Assembly (NCBI RefSeq): GCF_026559675.1
Contig: NZ_CP092891.1
Coordinates: forward strand, 2,232,001-2,296,000
From: Microbacterium oxydans
Lineage (GTDB): Bacteria; Actinomycetota; Actinomycetes; Actinomycetales; Microbacteriaceae
DNA: 64,000 bases
Direction of reading: 5' to 3'
Both the position numbers and the translations under genes were made by a program. The notes beneath the pieces were generated by a model that was not told the origin of the DNA, searched no databases, and worked only from the letters and a program-made list of their open reading frames with translations. This document shows, piece by piece, positions 1 through 7,960 of the stretch. Numbering within the stretch: the stretch's first letter is position 1; every line of letters starts with the position of its first letter.

Positions 1-330
1 GTCGCCGCGTTCGAGGCGGCCGCGCTCGCCGACATCGGGCTGGACGACCCGGCCGTCCCCACGCGCTACTCCTCGACGTACTTCGCGCACGTCTTCTCGG
101 GCGGCTACAGCGCGGGCTACTACTCCTACATCTGGAGCGAGGTGCTCGACGCGGACACGGTCGACTGGTTCCGCGAGAACGGCGGACTCACGCGCGAGAA
201 CGGCGATCGGTTCCGCGATCGTCTCCTCGGCGTGGGCGGGTCGAAGGATCCCCTGGAGGCCTACCGCGACTTCCGCGGACGCGACGCCGAGATCGAGCCG
301 CTGCTCAAGCGGCGCGGACTCGAATCCTGA
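1..330 (+). CDS. M3 family metallopeptidase, C-terminal part (gene begins before the window)
   Basis: The frame is open from base 1 to the stop at 328-330 and gives about 109 residues. It contains the run YSSTYFAHVFSGGYSAGYYSY followed closely by WSEVLDADTVDWF. In M3 zinc peptidases (oligopeptidase A, peptidyl-dipeptidase Dcp) this pattern lies in the C-terminal third, where the HxxxGY-type loop helps bind substrate. The HExxH zinc site would lie upstream, outside the window. The end EPLLKRRGLE is also typical of Dcp-like enzymes. Expected role: cytoplasmic degradation of short peptides. Dcp or OpdA cannot be told apart from this fragment. The next gene starts 8 bases downstream on the same strand, so co-transcription is likely. 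Confidence 0.85.
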   Translation, partial: VAAFEAAALADIGLDDPAVPTRYSSTYFAHVFSGGYSAGYYSYIWSEVLDADTVDWFRENGGLTRENGDRFRDRLLGVGGSKDPLEAYRDFRGRDAEIEPLLKRRGLES

Positions 331-338
331 GGCTCCCC

Positions 339-959
339 ATGGACGATGCGCTGACGGCCATCAGCGAGGCGTTCGATGAGCGGGCCGCCACCTACGACGA
401 GAGCACGATGCATCGGGACCTCGCTGCGGCGGTGGCGGCCTTCATCGAGACGGAGAGCCTCGACGACGTGCTCGACGTCGCCACCGGGACCGGACTCGTG
501 CTGCGGGCGCTCGCCGAGCGTGCGCCGGACCTGCACCTGATCGGCGCGGACATCTCGCCGGGGATGCTGGCAGTCGCCCGGGCGGAGCTCCCCACCGCGG
601 AGTGGCTCGTGGCCGACGCGAGCAGGGTCCCGCTTCCCGACGGATCCGTCGATCTGATCACCTGTGTGACGGCGCTCCACATCATCCCCGACGTGGAGCG
701 TGCCGCCGCCGAGTGGCACCGACTCCTGCGCGCGGGTGGCCGCCTCGTGACCGCCAGCTTCGTGTCGACCACCTCGACCGCTCACGCCGCGCACCCGCCG
801 TCGCCTGAGCGCCCGTATCCCCGAGACCACGAACCCTACGCGGGCGCCGCGGTGCTGACCGCGACCTTCGCGGCGCTCGGCTTCGTCGTGTGGCGGCACG
901 AGGAGTGGAGCGACGGACACGACACCCTGCTCATCGCGGAACTGGCTCCTGCGGCCTGA
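339..959 (+). CDS. Class I SAM-dependent methyltransferase
   Basis: This 206-residue protein has a Rossmann-type methyltransferase fold. Motif I is VLDVATGTGLVL near residues 44-55, followed by an acidic strand end (IGADISPGM) that should bind the SAM ribose, and motif IV-like DLITCVTALHII. The layout matches the Methyltransf_11/25 group, whose members methylate small molecules such as quinones, sterols or antibiotics. No substrate domain is visible, so the acceptor cannot be named. It lies 8 bases after the M3 peptidase gene on the same strand. The family assignment is firm; the biological role is open. Confidence 0.85.
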   Translation: MDDALTAISEAFDERAATYDESTMHRDLAAAVAAFIETESLDDVLDVATGTGLVLRALAERAPDLHLIGADISPGMLAVARAELPTAEWLVADASRVPLPDGSVDLITCVTALHIIPDVERAAAEWHRLLRAGGRLVTASFVSTTSTAHAAHPPSPERPYPRDHEPYAGAAVLTATFAALGFVVWRHEEWSDGHDTLLIAELAPAA

Positions 960-1019
960 CCTCGACCGCCGAGCGAACCGCCGATGGACGAGACCCGCTC
1001 CGCGTGAGAACCTGAGCGC

Positions 1020-1517
1020 ATGAACGCATTCCCCGACGCTCCGTTCGGCCCCGTCGACCGCCTCGACCTCGAGGCCGTGCCCCTCGCGGTCATCCGTCAC
1101 CAGGGCATCCGCCTCGCCGACATCCAGGACGCCTTCGACGCGGGCTATGCGGCGATCGCTCTGCACTTCGCGGGCGGCGCGCTGGTCCCGACCGGCCCCG
1201 CGCTCGCGGTGTACCACGGCGACCCGATGGACGTCTTCGACCTCGAGCTCGGCTTCCCGGTGCAGTCCCCGCCGGAGAACCCGATCCCCACGGCGACCGG
1301 CACCGTGATCGTCGCGTCGGCTCTGCCGGCGGGACCGGCTGTCGCGACGACGCTGTTCGGCTCCTACGAGGAGCTCGGCTCCGGCTGGGGCGGACTCGTC
1401 GAGCGCGCCGGCGCGGAGGGGCTGCGTCCCGGCGGCGTCTGGATCGAGGTGTACGTCTCCGATCCGAGCACGACTCCCGCCGAACTGCGCACCGACCTCC
1501 TCATGCCCCTGGCGTGA
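1020..1517 (+). CDS. GyrI-like / AraC-type effector-binding domain protein
   Basis: A stand-alone 165-residue protein with the two-repeat pattern of the GyrI-like small-molecule-binding fold. The first half has LAVIRHQGIRLADIQDAFDA and a PTGPALAVYHG loop. The second half has IVASALPAGPAVATTLFGSY and ends GVWIEVYVSDPSTTPAEL. In the family this domain binds hydrophobic cationic drugs or other ligands, either fused to AraC/MerR regulators or alone as here. No DNA-binding helices are present. It is 60 bases after the methyltransferase gene and converges on clpX, with only 28 bases between the two stops. The domain call is good; ligand and role are unknown. Confidence 0.75.
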   Translation: MNAFPDAPFGPVDRLDLEAVPLAVIRHQGIRLADIQDAFDAGYAAIALHFAGGALVPTGPALAVYHGDPMDVFDLELGFPVQSPPENPIPTATGTVIVASALPAGPAVATTLFGSYEELGSGWGGLVERAGAEGLRPGGVWIEVYVSDPSTTPAELRTDLLMPLA

Positions 1518-1545
1518 GGACGGGACCGGCGGGGATGCGCGACGC

Positions 1546-2814
1546 TCACGCGCTCTTGCGCTTGCGCTCCATCACGATGGTGGGCGGTGCGCCCTCGTCG
1601 ACGGCCGCACGTGTGACGATCACCTTGGCGACGTCTTCGGCGGACGGGATCTCGAACATGATCGGTCCGAGGACGTCTTCCAGGATGGCCCGGAGGCCAC
1701 GGGCGCCCGTCTTGCGCTCGACGGCGAGGTCGGCGATCGATCGCAGCGCATCCTCTTCGAACTCCAGCTGCACGCCGTCGATCTCGAACATGCGCTGATA
1801 CTGCTTCACCAGGGCGTTGCGCGGTCCGGTGAGGATGTCGATGAGTGCGGCCTGGTCGAGCGGCGAGACCGAGGTCACGACGGGCAGACGCCCGATGAAC
1901 TCGGGGATCAGGCCGAACTTGTGCAGGTCCTCCGGCAGCACCTCGCTGAAGAGATCGAGGTCCTTGCCCTTGTCGTGCAGCGGGGCGCCGAAGCCGATGC
2001 CGTGCTTGCCGACGCGTGCCGACACGATGTCCTCCAGGCCGGCGAAGGCTCCGGCCACGATGAACAGCACGTTCGAGGTGTCGATCTGCAGGAACTCCTG
2101 GTGCGGGTGCTTGCGTCCGCCCTGCGGCGGCACCGAGGCGACCGTGCCCTCGATGATCTTCAGCAGCGCCTGCTGCACGCCCTCGCCCGACACGTCGCGC
2201 GTGATCGACGGGTTCTCGGCCTTGCGGGCGATCTTGTCGACCTCGTCGATGTAGATGATGCCCTGTTCAGCGCGCTTGACGTCGTAGTCCGCGGCCTGGA
2301 TGAGCTTGAGGAGGATGTTCTCGACGTCTTCTCCGACGTAGCCCGCCTCGGTGAGCGCGGTGGCATCGGCGACGGCGAACGGCACGTTCAGACGCTTGGC
2401 GAGCGTCTGCGCGAGATAGGTCTTGCCACAGCCGGTCGGACCGATGAGCAGGATGTTGCTCTTCGCGATCTCGACCTCTTCGGCCCGCTGCTCCGCGGTC
2501 TGGAGCGTTCCGTGCGCGCGCACGCGCTTGTAGTGGTTGTAGACGGCGACCGAGAGTGCCCGCTTGGCGGGCTCCTGGCCGACCACGTACTCCTCGAGGA
2601 ACGAGAAGATCTCCCGCGGCTTGGGCAGCTCGAACTCGGCGACACCGTCGGCGGAGGACTCCGCCATCCGCTCCTCGATGATCTCGTTGCACAGCTCGAC
2701 GCACTCGTCGCAGATGTACACGCCGGGTCCGGCGATGAGCTGCTGGACCTGCTTCTGACTCTTTCCGCAGAAAGAGCATTTGAACAGGTCAGCGCTTTCA
2801 CCGATGCGGGCCAT
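1546..2814 (-). CDS. clpX: ATP-dependent Clp protease ATP-binding subunit ClpX
   Basis: This 422-residue AAA+ unfoldase recognises tagged proteins and feeds them into ClpP. The N-terminal zinc domain has CSFC at residues 13-16 and CDEC at 35-38. A Walker A (GPTGCGKT), a Walker B with [10 protein letters not shown] and the ClpP-docking IGF loop (GKHGIGFGA) are all present. I chose the ATG at 2814, because translation from it begins [13 protein letters not shown] as in other ClpX proteins and an AGGAGG stands 6 bases upstream; an open frame continues further upstream but is not ClpX-like. In many bacteria clpX directly follows clpP. Here about 5 kb of other genes separates it from clpP2, so it must use its own promoter or long read-through. 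Confidence 0.97.
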   Translation of the reverse strand: MARIGESADLFKCSFCGKSQKQVQQLIAGPGVYICDECVELCNEIIEERMAESSADGVAEFELPKPREIFSFLEEYVVGQEPAKRALSVAVYNHYKRVRAHGTLQTAEQRAEEVEIAKSNILLIGPTGCGKTYLAQTLAKRLNVPFAVADATALTEAGYVGEDVENILLKLIQAADYDVKRAEQGIIYIDEVDKIARKAENPSITRDVSGEGVQQALLKIIEGTVASVPPQGGRKHPHQEFLQIDTSNVLFIVAGAFAGLEDIVSARVGKHGIGFGAPLHDKGKDLDLFSEVLPEDLHKFGLIPEFIGRLPVVTSVSPLDQAALIDILTGPRNALVKQYQRMFEIDGVQLEFEEDALRSIADLAVERKTGARGLRAILEDVLGPIMFEIPSAEDVAKVIVTRAAVDEGAPPTIVMERKRKSA

Positions 2815-2820
2815 GCGCGT

Positions 2821-2826
2821 CCTCCT
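2821..2826 (-). promoter_or_regulatory. Strong ribosome binding site of clpX
   Basis: AGGAGG on the minus strand, 6 bases before the ATG at 2814. It fixes the clpX start against the longer open frame upstream. Confidence 0.8.
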
Positions 2827-2942
2827 ATGGGGGATCAGAGATCGTTCTTCGAGCCTAACCGGTGCATGGGACACAGGGCCGCATTGGCGCGGACTGCGTT
2901 CGGCGCAGCGGTGAGCTCGTGCCCCGGCGGTCGGATCCGGAC

Positions 2943-3470
2943 TCACTGCGCCGGCAGACAGCCCCCGTCCATGATGTAGCCGCCCGCCTCGACGCTGACC
3001 GAGTCGGGACGCACCTCCCCGAACACGCAGCCGCCCTCCGGCGCAGTGGCGGCGAACTCCACGGCCCGCTCATCCCCGCGGACCACGGCGTCCAGGAGGC
3101 CGACCTCCCCCAGCGCCGCCTCGACCGCACGGATCGAGATCTCCCCCTCCGTCCGCAGCGTCTCCAGGTGCCCACGCAGGTCGGAAACCGGCTGTGCGGC
3201 GGCGGCCGCGGCCTCGTCCGAGAGTTCCATGCGCTCCCGATATCGGTCGTTCTGCGCCATGGCGTGATCGGGGTCGTACGGCGCGCATTCCGGGGAAAGC
3301 ACGGCCTCGTCGTTCTCGGGACACGCCATGGTCGCGGTGGGCACGGAGGTGGCCGGAGACCCTGCACCGCCGGTGTCGGTCGGCACCACGGCACATCCCC
3401 CGAGCACGAACGCCCCGGCGAGCACGAGCGGAAGGAGCGCGGAGGAGTTCCGACGTGGCGTCATCGTCAT
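2943..3470 (-). CDS. Putative secreted lipoprotein of unknown function
   Basis: A 175-residue protein with a lipoprotein signal: a basic start (MTMTPRRNS), a hydrophobic stretch ([13 protein letters not shown]) and a lipobox LGGC with the lipidated Cys near residue 26. The mature part is acidic and contains [18 protein letters not shown] and a Cys-containing C-terminal region (GGCVFGE, GGCLPAQ), so disulfides are possible. I recognise no catalytic motif. It lies between the aldehyde dehydrogenase genes and clpX on the same strand, but a strong hairpin at 3511-3556 separates it from the upstream operon, so it is probably transcribed separately. Confidence 0.7.
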   Translation of the reverse strand: MTMTPRRNSSALLPLVLAGAFVLGGCAVVPTDTGGAGSPATSVPTATMACPENDEAVLSPECAPYDPDHAMAQNDRYRERMELSDEAAAAAAQPVSDLRGHLETLRTEGEISIRAVEAALGEVGLLDAVVRGDERAVEFAATAPEGGCVFGEVRPDSVSVEAGGYIMDGGCLPAQ

Positions 3471-3510
3471 GCCGCCATGAAACCACAGCGTCGCTCGCGC
3501 AACGGCAGTT

Positions 3511-3556
3511 CGAGAGAAGAGGCCCTGCAGCGCGATGCGCGGCAGGGCCTCTCTCG
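3511..3556 (-). terminator. Rho-independent-type hairpin after the deoC-aldehyde dehydrogenase operon
   Basis: The arms AGAGGCCCTGC (3518-3528) and GCAGGGCCTCT (3542-3552) are perfectly complementary, and flanking CGAGAG/CTCTCG can extend the stem. It lies 13 bases past the stop of the small aldehyde dehydrogenase-like gene. There is no long T run on the minus strand, which is common in high-GC terminators. Confidence 0.65.
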
Positions 3557-3568
3557 TTCCGACGGTCG

Positions 3569-4420
3569 TCAGACCATGCTCTTGGTGTGCCAGACGGTCT
3601 TCACCTCGGTGAAGGCGCCGATCCGCTCCGGCGAGGCGACGACCTCACCCGGCGTGAGCACGCGCTTGAGGGTCTCCGCAGCGGCGATCTGCATGTCGAC
3701 CCACTCGAGGTCGCCTGCGCCGGCCAGGTCGAGCGCGTTGACGTCCTGATGCGAGGCCAGCCACGGGGCGATCTCCGCCGGGGAACCCGTGAGCACGTTG
3801 ACGACGCCGCCGGGGACGTCGCTCGTGGCCAGGACCTCGGCGAGGCTGATCGCCGACAGCGGGTGCCGCTCGCTCGCGACGACGACCACCGTGTTCCCCG
3901 CGACCAGGGCGGGAGCGACGACCGAGACCAGGCCGAGCAGCGCCGAGTCCTGCGGCGCGACGATCGCCACGACACCGGTCGGCTCGGGCACGGAGATGTT
4001 GAAGTACGGGCCCGACACCGGGTTCGCGTTGCCCGCGACCTGCGCGTACTTGTCGCACCATCCGGCGTACCAGACCCAGAGGTCGATGGCGTCGTCCACC
4101 TGCGCGGCCGCCGCGGAGGACGACACACCCTCCTGGGCCGAGATCTCGTCGATGAACTGGGCACGGCGACCCTCGAGCACCTCGGCGACACGGTAGAGCA
4201 CCTGACCGCGGTTGTAGGCGGTCGCACCGGACCAGCCCTTGACGGCGGCGCGCGCGGCCGCCACGGCGTCACGGGCGTCCTTGCGGGAGCCCTTCGCGGC
4301 GTTCGCGAGGAAGGCGCCCTTGGCGGTGAGCACCTCGTACGTCCGGCCGGACTCGCTCCGCGGGAAAGCCCCGCCGATCGCCAGCTTGTACGTCTTGGGG
4401 ACGGTCAGTCGCTTGCTCAT
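3569..4420 (-). CDS. Catalytically incomplete aldehyde dehydrogenase-like subunit (possible split ALDH16 second domain)
   Basis: Only 283 residues, where aldehyde dehydrogenases usually have about 480. The N-terminal NAD-binding half is recognisable (VAIVAPQDSALLGLVSVVAP, ALVAGNTVVVVAS, PGGVVNVLTGS). The chain then skips the whole catalytic domain: there is no NQGxxCxxG cysteine motif and no ELGGK glutamate motif. It ends in FTEVKTVWHTKSM, which resembles the C-terminal oligomerisation strand of normal family members. Its ATG overlaps the stop of the full-length dehydrogenase gene (ATGA at 4417-4420), so the two are probably translated together. ALDH16 proteins are known to have a second, inactive ALDH-like domain after the catalytic one. 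I infer this is that domain as a separate subunit. It is not simply a broken gene: the frame is intact and coupled. Confidence 0.8.
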   Translation of the reverse strand: MSKRLTVPKTYKLAIGGAFPRSESGRTYEVLTAKGAFLANAAKGSRKDARDAVAAARAAVKGWSGATAYNRGQVLYRVAEVLEGRRAQFIDEISAQEGVSSSAAAAQVDDAIDLWVWYAGWCDKYAQVAGNANPVSGPYFNISVPEPTGVVAIVAPQDSALLGLVSVVAPALVAGNTVVVVASERHPLSAISLAEVLATSDVPGGVVNVLTGSPAEIAPWLASHQDVNALDLAGAGDLEWVDMQIAAAETLKRVLTPGEVVASPERIGAFTEVKTVWHTKSMV

Positions 4421-5859
4421 GATGCGGCTCCCTGGAGGTAGGCGGTGAGCCCCTGGCGGCCGCCCTCGCGGCCGAATCCGGACTCCTTGTAGCCGCCGAA
4501 CGGGCTCGACGGGTCGAAGCGGTTGAAGGTGTTGGCCCAGATCACTCCGGCGCGCAGACGATCGGCCACGGCGAGGATGCGCGATCCCTTGTCCGACCAG
4601 ATTCCGGCCGACAGACCGTAGGGCGTGTTGTTCGCCTTCGCGATCGCCTCGGCGGGCGTGCGGAAGGTGAGCACCGAGAGCACCGGACCGAAGACCTCGT
4701 CCCGAGCGATGCGGTGCGACGCCTCGACGCCGGTGAAGATCGTCGGAGCGAACCAGAAGCCCTGCTCCGGGATCGCGCAGTCGGCGGTCCAGCGCTCGGC
4801 GCCCTCGGCCTCGCCGATGTCGCTGAGCTCGCGGATGCGGGCGAGCTGCGCGGCGGAGTTGATCGCACCGATGTCGGTGTTCTTGTCGAGCGGGTCACCG
4901 AGACGCAGGGTCGACAGACGCGTCTTGAGCCGGTCGACGACCTCGTCGTGGATCGACTCCTGCACCAGCAGACGGCTTCCGGCGCAGCAGACGTGACCCT
5001 GGTTGAAGAAGATCCCGTTCACGATGCCTTCGACCGCCTGGTCGATGGGGGCGTCGTCGAACACGATGTTCGCGGCCTTGCCGCCGAGCTCCAGCGTCAG
5101 CTTCTTCTTCGTGCCGGCGACGGCGCGGGCGATGTCGCGGCCCACCCCGGTCGAACCGGTGAAGGCCACCTTGTCGACGTCCGGGTGACGGACGAGCGTC
5201 GACCCGGTCGCGCCGGCTCCGGTCACGATGTTCACGACACCGGCCGGAAGGTCGGCCTGCTGCAGGATCTCCGCGAAGATGAGCGCCGTCAGCGGGGTGG
5301 TCTCGGCGGGCTTGAGCACGACGGTGTTGCCGGCGGCGAGAGCGGGCGCGATTTTCCACGCGAGCATCAGCAGCGGGAAGTTCCACGGGATGATCTGTCC
5401 CGCGACGCCGAGCGCCCGGGGGTTGGCGCCGAGCCCGGCGTGATCGAGCTTGTCGGCCCAGCCGGCGTAGTAGAAGAACCAGGAGGCGACGAGTGGCACG
5501 TCGACGTCGCGGCTCTCCTTGATCGGCTTGCCGTTGTCGAGGCTCTCGGCGACGGCGAGCTCACGAGCCCGCTCCTGCACGAGACGGGCGATGCGGAAGA
5601 GGTACTTCCCGCGGTCGCGGCCGCTCATCCTCGACCAGGTCTTCTCGTAGGCGCGACGCGCGGCGGCGACCGCACGGTCGACATCCTCATCGCTGGCCGA
5701 GGCGATCTCGGCGATGTGCTTCTCGGTGGCCGGCGAGATCGTGGTGAACGGGGTGCCGGAGCCGTCGACGAACTCGCCGTCGATGAACAGGCCGTAGCTG
5801 TCCTTGAGGTTCAGGATCGCGGTGGACTCCGGTGCGGGAGCGTATTCCAGAAATGACAT
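4417..5859 (-). CDS. Aldehyde dehydrogenase, catalytic subunit
   Basis: A 480-residue NAD(P)-dependent aldehyde dehydrogenase. Visible motifs are the Rossmann/oxyanion segment IIPWNFPLLMLAWKIAPALA (from about residue 156), the general-base glutamate in LELGGK (E257) and the catalytic cysteine in NQGHVCCAGSR (probably C291). It ends GREGGRQGLTAYLQGAAS without the usual C-terminal EVKTV-type oligomerisation strand, which instead appears at the end of the downstream small subunit. It lies 13 bases after deoC and overlaps the small subunit by 4 bases. The likely substrate is acetaldehyde released by DeoC, giving acetate, but another aldehyde is possible. Confidence 0.92.
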   Translation of the reverse strand: MSFLEYAPAPESTAILNLKDSYGLFIDGEFVDGSGTPFTTISPATEKHIAEIASASDEDVDRAVAAARRAYEKTWSRMSGRDRGKYLFRIARLVQERARELAVAESLDNGKPIKESRDVDVPLVASWFFYYAGWADKLDHAGLGANPRALGVAGQIIPWNFPLLMLAWKIAPALAAGNTVVLKPAETTPLTALIFAEILQQADLPAGVVNIVTGAGATGSTLVRHPDVDKVAFTGSTGVGRDIARAVAGTKKKLTLELGGKAANIVFDDAPIDQAVEGIVNGIFFNQGHVCCAGSRLLVQESIHDEVVDRLKTRLSTLRLGDPLDKNTDIGAINSAAQLARIRELSDIGEAEGAERWTADCAIPEQGFWFAPTIFTGVEASHRIARDEVFGPVLSVLTFRTPAEAIAKANNTPYGLSAGIWSDKGSRILAVADRLRAGVIWANTFNRFDPSSPFGGYKESGFGREGGRQGLTAYLQGAAS

Positions 5860-5872
5860 GTTCGTCTTCCCG

Positions 5873-6874
5873 TCAGTCGATCGTGACGTAGTCGGGGCCC
5901 GAGTAGTGGCCGGAGCTGAGCTTCTGACGCTGCAGGAGCACGTCGTTGAGAAGGCTGGAGGCGCCGAAGCGGAAGAGGTGCGGCTGCAGCCATTCCTCGC
6001 CCACGGTCTCGGCGACAGTGACCAGGTACTTCACCGCGTCCTTCGAGGAGCGGATGCCACCGGCCGGCTTCACGCCGATGCGCTCGCCGGTGCCGCGGTG
6101 CCAGTCGCGCACGGTCTCCAGCATGAGCAGCGTCGTCGGGAGCGTCGCGGCGGGCTGCACCTTTCCGGTCGAGGTCTTGATGAAGTCCCCTCCGCCCAGG
6201 ATGCCGAGCCACGAGGCGCGCTTGATGTTGTCGTAGGTGTTCAGCTCGCCCGTCTCCAGGATCACCTTGAGCGAGGCGTACGAGCCGTCCTCACGACGGC
6301 AGGCCTCCTTGACCTGGGCGATCTGGTCGTAGACGAGGCCGTAGCGGCCGGAGAGGAACGCCCCGCGGTCGATGACCATGTCGATCTCGTCCGCACCGGC
6401 GGCGACCGCCTCGGCGGTGTCGGCGAGCTTGATCGCGAGCGACGCACGTCCGCTGGGGAACGCCGTGGCCACGGCGGCGACGGAGATCAGCCCGTCGTCA
6501 GGGTCACCGTGCAGGCCGCCGAGGGCCGTGACGGCGTCGCTGACCATGTCGCCGTAGACGCAGACCGCGGCGACCCGAGGGGTCGAGGGATCGGCGGCGT
6601 CGGGGTTCTTCGCCTTGGCGACGAGCGAGCGCACCTTGCCGGGGGTGTCCGCACCCTCGAGCGTCGTGAGGTCGATCAGCTTGATGATCGTGTCGAGTGC
6701 CCATGCCTTCGACGTGGTCTTGATCGAACGGGTTCCGAGCCCGGCAGCGCGCTGCTCCAGGCCGACCGCGTCCACGCCGGGGAGTCCGTGCAGGAAGCGA
6801 CGGAGCGTGGCGTCGTCCGGCTCTCCGCCGAGGACATCCACCGCCGTCCTGCGGCTCAGTTCTTTGGTCGTCAC
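5873..6874 (-). CDS. deoC: Deoxyribose-phosphate aldolase
   Basis: This 333-residue enzyme cleaves 2-deoxyribose 5-phosphate into acetaldehyde and glyceraldehyde 3-phosphate. The Schiff-base lysine motif is DFIKTSTGK, and VEIDMV-type acidic signatures appear as DEIDMVIDRGAF. It belongs to the longer DeoC form with an N-terminal extension rather than the roughly 220-residue form. It starts with GTG at 6874, overlapping the regulator's stop as GTGA (6871-6874), which indicates translational coupling. Next to two aldehyde dehydrogenase-like genes and a SorC regulator, it points to a deoxynucleoside or deoxyribose catabolic operon. No nucleoside phosphorylase, kinase or transporter lies nearby. 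Confidence 0.95.
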   Translation of the reverse strand: MTTKELSRRTAVDVLGGEPDDATLRRFLHGLPGVDAVGLEQRAAGLGTRSIKTTSKAWALDTIIKLIDLTTLEGADTPGKVRSLVAKAKNPDAADPSTPRVAAVCVYGDMVSDAVTALGGLHGDPDDGLISVAAVATAFPSGRASLAIKLADTAEAVAAGADEIDMVIDRGAFLSGRYGLVYDQIAQVKEACRREDGSYASLKVILETGELNTYDNIKRASWLGILGGGDFIKTSTGKVQPAATLPTTLLMLETVRDWHRGTGERIGVKPAGGIRSSKDAVKYLVTVAETVGEEWLQPHLFRFGASSLLNDVLLQRQKLSSGHYSGPDYVTID

Positions 6875-7806
6875 TGTTCCTCCAACAATGCTCGTGCTGT
6901 GGTCTCATCGGTCACCAGAACGCCGCACAGGCCGCTGGTCACGACAGTGCGCGCGATGTCGTGCTTGGCGGGTCCCGCCGTGACGAAGATCGCGCGGGTG
7001 GCTCCGCGCAGCCGGTCGAGCGAGACGCCGACCGTGCGGGCGTCTAGCTGCGAGTCGACGATGTTGCCCTCGGCGTCGACGTAGCGTCCGAGCACGTCGC
7101 CGACGGCACCGCGCCGCGCCAGCTCCTCGACCTCCTCCGCCGTGAGGTAGCCGTTCTCGACATGCGCGGAAGACGCGTCGCAGGGCCCGGCGGTGAACAG
7201 GAACGCCTGCGCCTCCGCGGCCTCTTCCAGGACGGCCGCCACGGTGCGGTCCGACTCGATGGCCTGCTTGGTCTCGACGCGTTCGAGGATCGCGGGGCTC
7301 GGCAGCAGCGAGACCTGACCGGAGGCGCGCTGAGCGATCGTCACGGCGAGTCCCGCAGCGCCGCCGGAGCGACGGTTCAGGCTGACTCCCCCGTTGAGCT
7401 GCACGACCGTCACGCCGTTCGCCCATCCGTCCGGGAGCGCCTCGGCGACCGCGCGCAGCGTGCGCCCCCAGCTGACGCCGAGTGTCCGAGGGACCGGGCG
7501 CATCGCGGTCAGGAAGTCGGCGGCGGCCTGCGCCACGCGCTCGAGGGTGCCGTCATCGCCTTCGGGCGCCGGCACCACGACGGCATCGGTCAGTCCGAAC
7601 CGGTCGACGAGAAGCCGCTCGAGGCCGAGCCGGCGCGCCCGCGGGTGCACGATCTCGATGCGCACGATGCCGCGTTCGCGGGCCTGGGTGAGCAGGCGCC
7701 CGACCTTCCAGCGGGAGATCTTCAGGAGTCCGCCGATCTCGTCCTGGGTCTTGTCCTCGTCGTAGTACAGCTCGGCGACACGGACCATGAGCAGATCTTC
7801 TTCCAC
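6871..7806 (-). CDS. SorC/DeoR-type sugar-binding transcriptional regulator
   Basis: A 311-residue regulator. Residues about 1-55 form a helix-turn-helix (MVRVAELYYDEDKTQDEIG, ISRWKVGRLLTQARERGIVR). The rest is the SorC sugar-phosphate-sensing domain, with GVSWGRTLRAVAEALP and FLFTAGPCD and an isomerase-like fold. The family includes Bacillus DeoR, which senses deoxyribose 5-phosphate, the substrate of the co-transcribed DeoC. That makes it the likely local repressor. A perfect 14-base palindrome 55 bases upstream (7861-7874) is the best operator candidate, implying autoregulation of the whole regulator-deoC-dehydrogenase operon. I did not name it deoR, because sensing of deoxyribose phosphate is inferred only from context. 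Confidence 0.9.
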   Translation of the reverse strand: MEEDLLMVRVAELYYDEDKTQDEIGGLLKISRWKVGRLLTQARERGIVRIEIVHPRARRLGLERLLVDRFGLTDAVVVPAPEGDDGTLERVAQAAADFLTAMRPVPRTLGVSWGRTLRAVAEALPDGWANGVTVVQLNGGVSLNRRSGGAAGLAVTIAQRASGQVSLLPSPAILERVETKQAIESDRTVAAVLEEAAEAQAFLFTAGPCDASSAHVENGYLTAEEVEELARRGAVGDVLGRYVDAEGNIVDSQLDARTVGVSLDRLRGATRAIFVTAGPAKHDIARTVVTSGLCGVLVTDETTARALLEEQ

Positions 7807-7860
7807 GGCAGCCTCCTTCCTCGTCCATGGTAGGACGAATACAGCGTTCGCGCGTCAGAT

Positions 7861-7874
7861 TGCTCATATGAGCA
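7861..7874. promoter_or_regulatory. Candidate operator of the SorC-type regulator
   Basis: TGCTCATATGAGCA is a perfect 14-base palindrome centred on CATATG. It lies 55 bases upstream of the regulator start, in the promoter region of the deo-type operon. Symmetric sites with a CATATG-like core are common for SorC-family proteins; that this regulator binds here is inference. Confidence 0.6.
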
Positions 7875-7914
7875 TACGCCGATCGGGGCGCTGCACATCC
7901 GCCGGAGACGACGA

Positions 7915-7945
7915 AAGGACGCCCGTCGTGATGACGGACGTCCTT
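7915..7945 (-). terminator. Hairpin downstream of clpP2
   Basis: Arms AAGGACG and CGTCCTT enclose CCGTC/GACGG with one mismatch and a 5-base loop. It sits 15 bases after the clpP2 stop, and transcription then meets a short T stretch on the minus strand. It would separate clpP2 from the SorC-deoC operon. Confidence 0.6.
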
Positions 7946-7960
7946 CCGGGATCGATCGGG

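Noticed and set aside
3569..4420. The small aldehyde dehydrogenase-like gene as a pseudogene
   Set aside because: The frame is intact, starts by ATGA overlap, ends at a terminator, and has a proper family-like C-terminal strand, so it looks maintained rather than decaying.
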